From positions 1-39,525 of the IMG/VR virus record IMGVR_UViG_3300023184_000267: a stretch of DNA of 39,525 bases. One strand, written 5' to 3'. Numbering within the stretch: the stretch's first letter is position 1; each line of letters starts with the position of its first letter. The notes beneath the pieces were generated by a model, which saw nothing but the letters and a program-made list of their open reading frames with translations, was not told the DNA's origin and ran no database searches. This document shows, piece by piece, positions 1 to 8,012 of this stretch. This DNA is from a virus. The position numbers and the translations under genes are program-made.

Positions 1-157
1 GGACTTCTTACGGGCTGGAGAAGACTTCTTAATGGTCATGTTGGCATCGCCAAAGCGTATTACTTTGGACTTACCGTTGGCACAAGCGCGGACTACGCTC
101 TTTTTTCCGCCGCTTATGTCGCGTCTTGGGCTGTTACAGGGTAGATTGCGTGGGTTC
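1..157. repeat. Terminal direct repeat, left copy
   Basis: These 157 bases recur at 39369-39525 with a single difference (A at 31, G at 39399). Joining the two ends restores one uninterrupted gene, so this is either an assembly overlap from a circular/permuted genome or a true terminal redundancy. The mismatch changes an ATT codon to ATC, both isoleucine, which suggests a real population variant rather than a broken join. Confidence 0.95.
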
Positions 158-159
158 AT
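1..159 (-). CDS. Small basic cysteine-containing protein, N-terminal part (split by window ends)
   Basis: The ATG is at 159-157 and the frame runs off base 1. It continues at 39368 and stops at 39285, giving 80 residues in total. The protein is rich in Lys/Arg/Ser and ends with the pattern SYCARSSGIKG then YWSRRAW, resembling small basic proteins common in phage genomes (KSFRAR...YWSCRxW type) whose function is unknown. It lies in a cluster of four small basic genes between the holin region and the repeat tail protein, in the leftward late block. A virion or DNA-associated role is possible from its charge but unproven. Confidence 0.75.
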   Translation of the reverse strand, partial: MNPRNLPCNSPRRDISGGKKSVVRACANGKSKVIRFGDANMTIKKSSPARKKS

Positions 160-195
160 ACGTCAAATGGCCTTAAATCGCAAGGAAAGGGGGTT

Positions 196-351
196 CTAGC
201 GCCTATTGGCTTCCTTCCTCCACTTCCAAATGAGGTAGGCAATGCCCACCAGACCACCAATAATGCCCACAAGGCTGTTAATTTGGCTTAAAGTGAGGGA
301 AGCAGCCGTAGGTACTGCCGCCGTTAGGATGTCTTTCTCGTGCGAGTTCAT
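196..351 (-). CDS. Small single-span membrane protein (51 aa)
   Basis: ATG at 351 and TAG at 196. The ATG overlaps the TGA of the upstream holin gene (ATGA), indicating translational coupling. The sequence has a polar N-terminus, one hydrophobic span at about residues 25-43 (LVGIIGGLVGIAYLIW) and a basic KWRKEANRR tail, so an N-out/C-in topology is likely. Next to a holin, a second holin, antiholin or spanin-like accessory role is reasonable, but nothing in the sequence settles it. Confidence 0.75.
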   Translation of the reverse strand: MNSHEKDILTAAVPTAASLTLSQINSLVGIIGGLVGIAYLIWKWRKEANRR

Positions 352-764
352 TTGGAAGTCCTTGAATAGCGCGCGCCAAAGTACCAGAAAATCGCGGTAA
401 AGCTACCAAACAGCACTTCTGCTTGCATAGCACTTTGCTGATCTTCCGTACCAGAGAAGTAGGCACCTCCAATGATCGCTATGGCAATCCATGCCAAAAG
501 CGGACGGGTGAGCTGTTTAATGGCTTCAACTGCTAGGTAGAAGTCCGTCACCCAAGGGCTAGCGTTAGCTGGGATGGCTATTGGACTGTCCGTCTTCTGA
601 GACTGGGTGAAGGCTTCCCATGCTCCTGTACGCTCGGCGGCGTCTATGTTGGCCCTCAGGAGAACCACCTTGTTCTTCGTATCAAAATAGTCCGTAACCA
701 CATGGAGCGCAGACCCTAATACACCACCGGAGGCAGCGTTAAAAAGCATTTCAGCTATGTTCAT
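348..764 (-). CDS. Putative holin, three-span type (138 aa)
   Basis: The chosen start is the ATG at 764, which overlaps the stop of the upstream gene (ATGA at 764-761). A longer form from 818 would overlap that gene by 58 bp. The protein has a weakly hydrophobic N-terminus (residues 8-25), a soluble middle, and two clear spans at about 86-104 (RPLLAWIAIAIIGGAYF) and 116-131. This order, with the TRPLLAW motif, resembles the phage/gene-transfer-agent 3TM holin family (PF11351). It would permeabilise the inner membrane late in infection. The muralytic partner is not adjacent but lies at 17987-18358. Confidence 0.65.
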   Translation of the reverse strand: MNIAEMLFNAASGGVLGSALHVVTDYFDTKNKVVLLRANIDAAERTGAWEAFTQSQKTDSPIAIPANASPWVTDFYLAVEAIKQLTRPLLAWIAIAIIGGAYFSGTEDQQSAMQAEVLFGSFTAIFWYFGARYSRTSK

Positions 765-1291
765 ACGGCTTTGGGGTTGGTTAGTCTGCGAAAGATAAAG
801 TACGGCAACCAAATCCACTTTGGTATCTTGGTGATTTTTACATTGGTATTCTGCACCACTGGCATCTCGCTATCCCACAGCTTAACACGGATGGGCTTGC
901 CATCAGGAGAGCAGCAGTTGACCAAGGACACATTGCGCGTAGGGGCGCGGCCTCGGCTCCAGTAGTTGTCGTATTGCCCCAACTCGACGGTGCCCGAAAC
1001 AACGCAGTTATAGAGCTTCAGACCATCAATGGCTCCCTTCACCGTAACCGAGCCTTGAATGACGCAGGATTGGAAGCAATAGGCGTTTCCGCGCACGCAA
1101 TCAATACTATCCTCACGGCTAGCAGGAATGACCAGCCCAGTAGCCGTTAGGTTGCTCACGTTTGAGCATTTAAACAAGTCGTCCCACTCGCGTGGATCGC
1201 TTGGAGCTTGCCAGTCCTCAGACGTAACGACCTTGCCGTTGTCCTGTGGGCCAACGTAAGAACGCCAATTAACGTCTGTGGTGCCCGCCAT
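761..1291 (-). CDS. Hypothetical protein with beta-helix-like centre (176 aa)
   Basis: The centre (about residues 60-140) is a run of short beta-type segments with regularly placed Cys, Gly and Val (SCVIQGSVTVKG, YNCVVSGTVELG), as in right-handed beta-helix or pentapeptide-like folds. The C-terminus has an aromatic stretch (WIWLPYFIF) that could touch membrane. It sits between a 47-aa gene and the holin with 1-nt and ATGA junctions, so it is co-expressed with late/lysis genes. Function unknown; a small virion or host-surface protein is possible. Confidence 0.75.
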   Translation of the reverse strand: MAGTTDVNWRSYVGPQDNGKVVTSEDWQAPSDPREWDDLFKCSNVSNLTATGLVIPASREDSIDCVRGNAYCFQSCVIQGSVTVKGAIDGLKLYNCVVSGTVELGQYDNYWSRGRAPTRNVSLVNCCSPDGKPIRVKLWDSEMPVVQNTNVKITKIPKWIWLPYFIFRRLTNPKAV

Positions 1292-1292
1292 G

Positions 1293-1436
1293 TTAGTCAG
1301 CTTTCTTCTCTTCTTTAGGCTTCAGAGCTTCGACGAGCACTTCCGCGGACTTGCGGATGATTTCGTGTTGCTCGGCTGTGAGCATAGCGGAGCGGGCGGC
1401 GTTATACAAATTATTCAATGCTTGTTCGGTGTTCAT
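1293..1436 (-). CDS. Small helical hypothetical protein (47 aa)
   Basis: ATG at 1436, overlapping the TGA of the HNH gene as ATGA; TAA at 1293, one base before the next start. The 47 residues are almost entirely predicted helix, Ala- and charge-rich, ending in a basic/acidic tail (KPKEEKKAD). I do not recognise a family. The tight coupling on both sides supports a real gene. Confidence 0.65.
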   Translation of the reverse strand: MNTEQALNNLYNAARSAMLTAEQHEIIRKSAEVLVEALKPKEEKKAD

Positions 1437-2053
1437 AGGTTAAAGGAATCAGATTTAGCTAGGTTTTCTTCTGCAAATAATGGTTGGAGATTGGAATAAT
1501 GGAAACACGCTGCGGCTTGAGCTTTATCAGACAAGTCAAAAGACGCACACGGACGAATGTGGTCAATGTGCCAGACCTTACCATAATTATCTAAAGTCAT
1601 GCCTTCGCGTAGTCGTGAAACCAAATGTTCTTTTAATTTATCTCTAGTGCATCCAGCTAATTTAAAAGTGGATTTTGTTTTTTTAACTGCCTGTGATTTG
1701 AACGCTTGGCCTAAACGATTTCTCAAATTATGTTCTAAACGAAAAACAGGTTCATTTCTTAATTTGTTACGCATACGAGTCGCATGGTAAACCTTAATTT
1801 TTTCTAAATTAGCCAAACGATATTCTTTCATGTATGCCGAGATATAATCTTTATGAGATTTTCTCCTGTCTTTCATCCGAGCCGCAACTTTTTCTTTATT
1901 TTGATTATACCAAATATTTATTTCTTTTGCTGTTTTTTCTTTTCGTATTTTATAAGCCTCGGCATCCAGCCAATATTCCGTTCCGGACTTATAATAAGTC
2001 CAAAATACTTTTCCGTCTTCACGGACATCACCACGTTTATGCCGGATGCTCAT
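1433..2053 (-). CDS. HNH endonuclease (206 aa)
   Basis: The C-terminal third carries the HNH core WHIDHIRPC (H162, D164, H165) followed by CFHYSNLQPLFAEENLAKSD, with the usual Asn and Lys positions (N188, N197, K200). The N-terminal two thirds are Lys/Arg-rich helices that probably bind DNA. It resembles free-standing phage HNH (homing-type) nucleases. It sits between the fibre gene and the small late genes and is visibly more A/T-rich than both, which fits insertion by transfer. Its stop overlaps the next start (ATGA), so the inserted gene is tied into the operon. Confidence 0.85.
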   Translation of the reverse strand: MSIRHKRGDVREDGKVFWTYYKSGTEYWLDAEAYKIRKEKTAKEINIWYNQNKEKVAARMKDRRKSHKDYISAYMKEYRLANLEKIKVYHATRMRNKLRNEPVFRLEHNLRNRLGQAFKSQAVKKTKSTFKLAGCTRDKLKEHLVSRLREGMTLDNYGKVWHIDHIRPCASFDLSDKAQAAACFHYSNLQPLFAEENLAKSDSFNL

Positions 2054-2058
2054 TTAGT

Positions 2059-5000
2059 TTAATTTCCTTCAAGAACAGCTAACCGCTTACGGACTGATTG
2101 CAACTCAGCGACCAAATTTGCGATGACTTCAGCCGTGCCAGCTTGGATGCCTTGATAAATAGGTTTACCATCAGAATCCACTGCATCTTTTTCTCCATAC
2201 ACTGAAGTAGGCGAAACTTCAGCAAATTCGTGAGCAATGAACCCCACGCCCTTAGCACCAGTATCCCAATCAAACGTGCGAGGTTTTAGCGCGTCAATAA
2301 ACGTACCGCTACCAGTAAGGTCTTGAATGTTTGATTTGCGGCGATAGTCGGAAGTTCCGCCATACACCGTAATTGTTCCATTTGTGGTAATTGTGCCAAC
2401 TGAGGTGGTGCTGTAATAGAAATTAGCTAGAGAATAGTTCGTTGCGTTGACTCGCAGAATAAGAGCTTGTCCACCGCCGCCAGAACTTGTCGTGCAATAG
2501 CCAGACAATGCACTACCGTTACCACTAAGTACCGATTCAAGTTGTGAGTTACTATTCCAGCCACCAGAAGTAGTGGTGTTTACCAGCAGATTACCGCTGT
2601 AGTCGATGCGGGCGCGTTCGACGGCATCACCACCGTTTGAAGTGCCAAAAGTTAAGTTATATTGATTTATTCCACCTTGTGTTAGACCTCGTACAAATGG
2701 TGACGAATTTTTGTAAGTTGCATCATTATTGCCAAGACGGAGCGTAGAGCTAATTCCTGTTGAATTATCAGCGCGAGTAATCCAAGCAACTGGGTCAGAG
2801 CTGGCAGCATGAACATTTAACACGCCAACAGGACTCGTCGTCCCAATGCCTACTGACCCACTGCTAGTCGCAAAGTTGGCTCCTGTGGTAGACGACAACG
2901 CACCCGTCACCGCGAGTCCGCTAGAATTTACCTCTGCTCGTTTTACTCCACTAATAATAGACTGAATCGGCTGCGGTGAATACAGGACAGAAGCGTATGC
3001 AGAACTTCCAGTAAAGAATCCACCAGCGGTTGAACCTTCGCAACCAACGTATAAGTCGCCGCTGGTGTTTAAGCAGCGACTATAAGTTGGATTGGTTCCT
3101 AATCCCGTTGGAGTAGCATTAACTCCGAATCCAGTGGCAACAAAGGTGCTCGTCGCGCTCAACGCGCCTGTAACAGCGAGGCTTCCTCCAGAAAGTAAGG
3201 CGGCATCTCCAGATGAATTTAGTAATTTTACCGTGCTACCTTGCAGAATCAAAGGCACATTTGCGCTATCGGCATCGTTTACCGCTGATACGCGAAGCGA
3301 GCTTGAAGCACTATCTACAACGAAATTGTACCCAGAAGCAGCCTGTACGCGCATTTTCTCGGAAACCGGAGCAGCTCCAACACCAAAAGTTCCGGTTACA
3401 AGACCAGTGGAACTCGCGCTCAACGCGCCTGTGACTGCGAGTCCGGTGGAGGAGACTTGAGCAACACCGTTACTAATTTTAACAAGACCACCAGTATCGT
3501 TAATGTCTAGTTGTAGCGCAGCAGAACCACTACGGTCATAAGCACGGACAACACCGCGAGTTTGAGCCGATACATAAAGCATTTCAATGCCTTGACCAGA
3601 TGCAGGAGACGTAGCCGATCCTGTTGTGCGAATGGTATCCGCAATAGATGCAATACCGCTACCAGTAATCGTCGTAAACGCGCCTGTATTAGCCGTAGTT
3701 GCGCCCACCGTGCCGTTGATGTTGATGGACGCCGTGCCACTAGCATTGGTCAGCACAATGGCTGAGGGCGTGCCAAGGGCTGGAGTGACTAGAGTTGGAC
3801 TCGTAGCAAACACCGCCGCGCCGCTACCTGTTTCATCTGTAAGCGCAGCCGAGAGATTAGCCGAGGAGAAAGAGCCGAGAGAGGTAGCGTTGCCTACTGA
3901 CGTAACCGCGCCAGTCAAATTAGCATTTGTCGCGTCATTACCGTTTAGCTTCTGGATAGCTTGCAGAATGCTATCTGTTGCCGCCACTGTGCCCGCGCCG
4001 CTGACATATCCAGTGAGCACTTTAGCAATGACTGGAGCATTGGTTAACGTTGTTGCATTACCCACACTTGTTACATCGCCCGTTAGATTGGCATTGGTAA
4101 CTACCGTAGCCGCAAATGAGCCTGTACCGCTACCTGTGACACCGCCAGTAAGGGTGATGGTCTGATCGCCTGTGTTAGTGCCGCTAGATGTTCCGCTATG
4201 AGTGCCGCTAAGATTGCTACCAGTCACTGCACCAGTAGCCGCGATTGTGCTGCTTGCCGTAACCGTTGTGAAGGCACCCGTAGATGCTGTTCCACTTCCT
4301 ATTGCTGGAGGAGAAGCGAAATTGGGCGTTAATGTAATTGAGGCATTTGCATTGGTGACAGTCATGCCCGTACCAGCCGTAAGCGTAGCATTCTTCCAAA
4401 GACTGGTGGTAGCGTCACGGATGATGAGCGAGCCAGCCACAGGAGTACCCGTAATTTGAACGTCGTGGATTTCGTCTAGCTCGTAGCCATTCTGAATCTT
4501 AACGTAAAGCTCACCATTACCGTTGTTTGCACGTTCTACGATACCGACATAAACCAAATGGTTTGGAGCGTATGGCTTTACGTTGGTAATGCTACCAGCA
4601 GTAGCTCCAAGATAGACGGTATCGCCATCTGTATAGCTACCAAGTGTCAATCCAGTGACTTCACCAAAAAGTGTAATTGTACCTGTACCATTAGCCGCAA
4701 TTGACGCATCGCTAACAACACCAATGGTTTTAGCGGAAGTGGCATCAGACGTATTGAGCGCAAGTTTAACCGACATACGGTTGCCCACTGCTCCAAAGGC
4801 GTAAACCACTTGGCCTAGTGTAATGGCAACGGATTCAGCGTTAGTAACTGTAGCTGTAACAATTTGTGTAGATGTTCCGCCTGTAGCCGCGATGTTAATG
4901 CCGCCAGAACTATTTGTAATAGAAATACCAGAACCAGCCGTAAGCGTATTAGCCGTGTAGCCCGTGCCATTACCAATGAGCACTTGCCCGTTAGCTGGGG

Positions 5001-6237
5001 TTGTATTGACTCCCGTACCACCAGAAGCCGTTCCAATGGGCGTAGAAGCCGTAACTGTCGTAAAAGCACCAGAATTAGCAACAGCCGCCCCAATGGGCGT
5101 ATTGTTGATGGAACCGCCTGTAATAGCTACGCTAGAGGCAGCTTGCGTGCTCATTGTGCCCAATCCGCTAACATCTGTGTTAGGGATGGTGCTGCTAGCC
5201 GTTAAAGCCGCCGTTCCCGTGCCTTTAACGTAACCAGTAAGCGTTGTACTACCCGTACCGCCATTACCAACAACAACAACTCCAGTGACATTACTTGCCG
5301 TTCCAGAGGTGTTTTGATTGAGAGTGGGAAAATCGGCTGCAACAGCAATACCTGGCTGTCCAGTCACTGTGCTGCTCTTGAGAATGCCTGTGCCCAAACC
5401 AATGAGCGCAACGCCATTAATCTTGCCCACTGTGGCTGTAAGCGCACCCGTGCTTCCTGATGCCGTTACGTCGCCTGTAATCGAAATTGTTTGATCGCCC
5501 GTGTTAGTACCGCTAGAGGTGCCAGAAAACGTGCCGTTTTGCGTTGCTAGGGTTCCTAGGCCCAATGCTGTACGAGCATCAGGGGCGTTAGTGGCCCCCG
5601 TGCCGCCGTTAGCCAAAGCCACCGTGCCCGTAACATTGGACGCTGTACCTGTTGTGTTTTGATTGAGCGTTGGGAAGTCCGCCGCCACCGCAATGGAAGG
5701 AACACCTGTAGTCGTTGTGTTCTTGAGGATGCCCGTAGCAAGCCCAGCCAAAGTTGTACCGTTAATCTTTGTAACTGTAGCTGTTAGAACGCCCGCAGAA
5801 GCCGCAGCCGTAGCATCTCCCGTAATACTGATGCTTTGATCGCCTGTATTTGTGCCAGAAGACGTACCACTAAACGTACCGTTTTGAGTAGCCAAACTGC
5901 CTAAACCACTAATTTGAGAAGCCGAATAATCTCCTGTGGTAGCTACAACAGCACCAGTGCGACCAAACACGCTGCTAACGCTATCCGTCAAATCAACCTT
6001 CTGCCAAACAGACCCATTGCTGATAATCCAATCGCCTACAGCAAAATCAATGGAAAACCGTGTACCAGCAACACTTACGACGTAATACCACCCTTTTGTA
6101 GTAGCCGCTGGTGGATTGGCTAATGTTGGCGAATTTGTCGCCGCATCCCAAGTGCCTTTATATGTAACAGAGCCAGTAATTGAACTGGCTAAGATTGTGG
6201 GATTGTAACTTAGGACTTGGTCAAATATGCCAGACAT
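2059..6237 (-). CDS. Tail fibre/appendage protein with C-terminal S74 chaperone-protease
   Basis: 1392 residues dominated by Gly/Thr/Ser/Asn beta repeats typical of trimeric phage fibres. A module of about 115 residues beginning LGxLATQNGTFSGTSSGTN occurs at about residue 112 and again at 227, and the SGTSSGTNTGDQ block appears once more later. Near the end come VGIGTTSP-type fibre repeats and an intramolecular chaperone domain of the peptidase S74 family: S1296-D-Y-R-R-K1301 matches the Ser/Lys pair used for self-cleavage, followed by FIDALKPRTFDW and GFIAHE. The last 97 residues should be released after trimer folding. Likely role: host recognition. The N-terminus (about 110 residues) probably anchors to the tail. 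Confidence 0.9.
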   Translation of the reverse strand: MSGIFDQVLSYNPTILASSITGSVTYKGTWDAATNSPTLANPPAATTKGWYYVVSVAGTRFSIDFAVGDWIISNGSVWQKVDLTDSVSSVFGRTGAVVATTGDYSASQISGLGSLATQNGTFSGTSSGTNTGDQSISITGDATAAASAGVLTATVTKINGTTLAGLATGILKNTTTTGVPSIAVAADFPTLNQNTTGTASNVTGTVALANGGTGATNAPDARTALGLGTLATQNGTFSGTSSGTNTGDQTISITGDVTASGSTGALTATVGKINGVALIGLGTGILKSSTVTGQPGIAVAADFPTLNQNTSGTASNVTGVVVVGNGGTGSTTLTGYVKGTGTAALTASSTIPNTDVSGLGTMSTQAASSVAITGGSINNTPIGAAVANSGAFTTVTASTPIGTASGGTGVNTTPANGQVLIGNGTGYTANTLTAGSGISITNSSGGINIAATGGTSTQIVTATVTNAESVAITLGQVVYAFGAVGNRMSVKLALNTSDATSAKTIGVVSDASIAANGTGTITLFGEVTGLTLGSYTDGDTVYLGATAGSITNVKPYAPNHLVYVGIVERANNGNGELYVKIQNGYELDEIHDVQITGTPVAGSLIIRDATTSLWKNATLTAGTGMTVTNANASITLTPNFASPPAIGSGTASTGAFTTVTASSTIAATGAVTGSNLSGTHSGTSSGTNTGDQTITLTGGVTGSGTGSFAATVVTNANLTGDVTSVGNATTLTNAPVIAKVLTGYVSGAGTVAATDSILQAIQKLNGNDATNANLTGAVTSVGNATSLGSFSSANLSAALTDETGSGAAVFATSPTLVTPALGTPSAIVLTNASGTASININGTVGATTANTGAFTTITGSGIASIADTIRTTGSATSPASGQGIEMLYVSAQTRGVVRAYDRSGSAALQLDINDTGGLVKISNGVAQVSSTGLAVTGALSASSTGLVTGTFGVGAAPVSEKMRVQAASGYNFVVDSASSSLRVSAVNDADSANVPLILQGSTVKLLNSSGDAALLSGGSLAVTGALSATSTFVATGFGVNATPTGLGTNPTYSRCLNTSGDLYVGCEGSTAGGFFTGSSAYASVLYSPQPIQSIISGVKRAEVNSSGLAVTGALSSTTGANFATSSGSVGIGTTSPVGVLNVHAASSDPVAWITRADNSTGISSTLRLGNNDATYKNSSPFVRGLTQGGINQYNLTFGTSNGGDAVERARIDYSGNLLVNTTTSGGWNSNSQLESVLSGNGSALSGYCTTSSGGGGQALILRVNATNYSLANFYYSTTSVGTITTNGTITVYGGTSDYRRKSNIQDLTGSGTFIDALKPRTFDWDTGAKGVGFIAHEFAEVSPTSVYGEKDAVDSDGKPIYQGIQAGTAEVIANLVAELQSVRKRLAVLEGN

Positions 6238-6238
6238 T

Positions 6239-6562
6239 TTAGGTATGATTTAATTCAGAAATGGTAACGATGCCTGTTCCGCTCGTAGCAACAATCTTGG
6301 CGGAAGTAGCCCAAATTTTGCTCCAGATGCCAGAACTACCATTGTAAATTAAATGACCTGTAGAAGTGGTAGGAGTGGTTCCATCAATCATAATTCGCGC
6401 ATCACAACCATCAAGTGTCCACCAAACGTGAGTGGTTTGATCGTTGAGTGCAGGAGATAGGATGAAATTGGCAGCGGTAGTTGTAAGCGTATTGCTACGG
6501 GCCGTGGTTCCCGATTGGGGAATCACCTGCATTGGCCCGTTGACTATGCGTGAGTTAGCCAT
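6239..6562 (-). CDS. Small virion-type protein, paralogue A (107 aa)
   Basis: A beta-rich protein with the signature DGTTPTTSTGHLIYNG and ending SGTGIVTISEL. The same pattern (DGTAPTVSNGHILPIG ... SGGTSATITMSQ) is in the adjacent gene at 6565-6873, so the two arose by tandem duplication. The position between the neck-like protein and the fibre suggests a small tail, neck or head-decoration component. No named family is assigned with confidence. Confidence 0.75.
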   Translation of the reverse strand: MANSRIVNGPMQVIPQSGTTARSNTLTTTAANFILSPALNDQTTHVWWTLDGCDARIMIDGTTPTTSTGHLIYNGSSGIWSKIWATSAKIVATSGTGIVTISELNHT

Positions 6563-6564
6563 TT

Positions 6565-6873
6565 TTAGGTGGTAAACTGAGACATCGTGATAGTTGCGCT
6601 TGTACCACCAGAGCGGACAAATTTAGCAACGCGAAGAGCAGCAGCACTAAACCAACCTGTGTAACCAATAGGCAAAATGTGACCATTGCTAACTGTTGGG
6701 GCTGTGCCATCAAAGGTGACAATCACAGGAGCTGTTTGAACGGTAAAGAAACAAGCATTAGTCTTGTATTCAAAACTATCAGCAAAACTCACCGCAGTAG
6801 CTGCCACTGTGATGGTTTGACTGGCATTTACATCGTTTGGTTTAGGATAGAGATTTACAACGTAACTATTCAT
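6565..6873 (-). CDS. Small virion-type protein, paralogue B (102 aa)
   Basis: Tandem paralogue of the 107-aa gene just downstream, sharing the DGTxPTxSxGHxxxxG block, a Trp/Ala-rich stretch and the SGT-x-TI ending. Its ATG overlaps the stop of the 257-aa gene (ATGA at 6873-6870). Probably a beta-sandwich virion protein; duplication followed by divergence would allow two positions in the same structure. Function not known. Confidence 0.75.
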   Translation of the reverse strand: MNSYVVNLYPKPNDVNASQTITVAATAVSFADSFEYKTNACFFTVQTAPVIVTFDGTAPTVSNGHILPIGYTGWFSAAALRVAKFVRSGGTSATITMSQFTT

Positions 6874-7643
6874 CGGCGGAAGGAGCGGGAATTATGGGTT
6901 GAGATACGATGGGCCATCATACCAGTTGCGCGGCTAACATCGGTTTTTTGAAGTTGGTCATCAAGAATGCCTTTTGCGATGTTTTCTTCCGCAATTGCTT
7001 TCTCGTTTTGACCATCTTGACGTAAGTAATCAGCATAAACAGCATGAGCCAAATGGTCAAGAAATTCGTATGGGATGGTGGTGCTTGAATTGGTATAGGG
7101 GCCGTCCCACACCATCTTGTAGGTAACGTATGTGCCAGTAGAGGGAGCCGTATCACCCACTAGGTGAGCACCTTCAGCATTTACATAATACTCAAGTTCT
7201 GGAGCAGAATAAAGATAGAACGGTTGGTAGGTCTTGTGTATGCGAAGAAACGTATCAATGTCTGATTTGCCAGCTTGTGTAAATGGCACAATGTTGCTGT
7301 TAAGCGTAGCTGTTCCACTGCCCGTGCCAACACCCGTAGCAACAAAGACTACGCCCACCGTGTTAGCCGAAGCTCCAATAGACACAAAGTTGGTGCTACC
7401 TACGACAAGAATGGTGTAAGTTGTTCCTACAACAAATGATCCAGCATTAACGGTAGTAGTGCTTAGGCTACGAAGCTCACCAGCAACTAAGTAGCGCGGC
7501 CAATAGTCTGTAGCCTCATACGCCATGTTAGCTCGACGATTGAGCAAATGGACAAAGTAGATGAGTTGATCGGCGCTTGGGGTAAATACGCCAGACAGCC
7601 CCTTAACCCTGTTGAGAAATTCTGTATATGTTGCGTTAGCCAT
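6870..7643 (-). CDS. Neck/connector-like virion protein with inserted beta domain (257 aa)
   Basis: The N-terminus (residues 1-60, TEFLNRVKG...LLNRRANMAYEATDYWPRYL) and the helical C-terminus (HAVYADYLRQDGQNEKAIAEE) look like the helical body of a head-to-tail connector/neck protein. Residues about 66-113 form a separate Gly/Val-rich segment (NAGSFVVGTTYTI ... TVGVVFVATGVGTGSGTA) of a type seen inserted in many aquatic-phage structural proteins. It follows the capsid gene and precedes the fibre genes, as a connector should. The assignment is from layout and pattern, not a firm family match. Confidence 0.6.
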   Translation of the reverse strand: MANATYTEFLNRVKGLSGVFTPSADQLIYFVHLLNRRANMAYEATDYWPRYLVAGELRSLSTTTVNAGSFVVGTTYTILVVGSTNFVSIGASANTVGVVFVATGVGTGSGTATLNSNIVPFTQAGKSDIDTFLRIHKTYQPFYLYSAPELEYYVNAEGAHLVGDTAPSTGTYVTYKMVWDGPYTNSSTTIPYEFLDHLAHAVYADYLRQDGQNEKAIAEENIAKGILDDQLQKTDVSRATGMMAHRISTHNSRSFRR

Positions 7644-7954
7644 TAGATTTTATTGGGGCTGAGATGGGGGAAGCGTTTCTGATAGTCTTTCATAAAGCCA
7701 CGGTCACGCATGGCCTCTGCGCCGTATTTATTACGCATATTGAACCACTCCCATGCTGGAGTGACTGCTACACAACGAAGGCTCTTAAAAGCGTCTTTCT
7801 GGGCATTTTTAATCTTCTCAGCGTGTTGAGCACAAATCTTTTCGCGCTCATTTTCCCAAGCCTCTTTGAGTTTTACGCCATAACGTAGTTCATTAACTAA
7901 CGCACGGTCAGCATCACTATTCGAAGTCCGTGGTAATTTGGTAATAATTTCCAT
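7643..7954 (-). CDS. Hypothetical charged protein after the capsid gene (103 aa)
   Basis: The N-terminal half is a charged helix (LKEAWENEREKICAQHAEKIKNA), followed by a short aromatic part (VTPAWEWFNMRNKYG) and a basic tail. The ATG is only about 20 bases from the extended -10 at 7980-7972, so this gene is the first of the transcript that reads through the tail genes. It overlaps the next gene by one base (7643). I do not recognise the family; a head-completion role is possible from position only. Confidence 0.7.
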   Translation of the reverse strand: MEIITKLPRTSNSDADRALVNELRYGVKLKEAWENEREKICAQHAEKIKNAQKDAFKSLRCVAVTPAWEWFNMRNKYGAEAMRDRGFMKDYQKRFPHLSPNKI

Positions 7955-7990
7955 AAAAAAGGCTTGCGCGGATTATACCACACAAGCCTT
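7953..7990 (-). terminator. Rho-independent terminator after the capsid gene
   Basis: On the minus strand, AAGGCTTG (7990-7983) pairs perfectly with CAAGCCTT (7966-7959), directly followed by a run of T ending just before the next ATG. This is a textbook stem plus U-tract placed 23 bases after the capsid stop. The 16-nt loop contains a -10 element, so termination and re-initiation are combined here. Confidence 0.8.
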
Positions 7991-8000
7991 GGGGGGTCTA
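7972..8000 (-). promoter_or_regulatory. Extended -10 promoter inside the terminator loop
   Basis: TGG-TATAAT at 7980-7972 is a perfect extended -10. Seventeen bases upstream is TAGACC (8000-7995), matching TTGACA at four of six positions. Predicted start is about 7965, giving a leader of roughly 10 nt to the ATG at 7954. It would restart transcription for the neck and tail genes after capsid transcripts terminate. Confidence 0.65.
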
Positions 8001-8012
8001 GCTGACTACCAA

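Noticed and set aside
3626-4165. 179-codon plus-strand frame opposite the fibre gene
   Set aside because: Val/Ala/Pro-rich translation that simply mirrors the fibre's Thr/Gly/Asn repeats.
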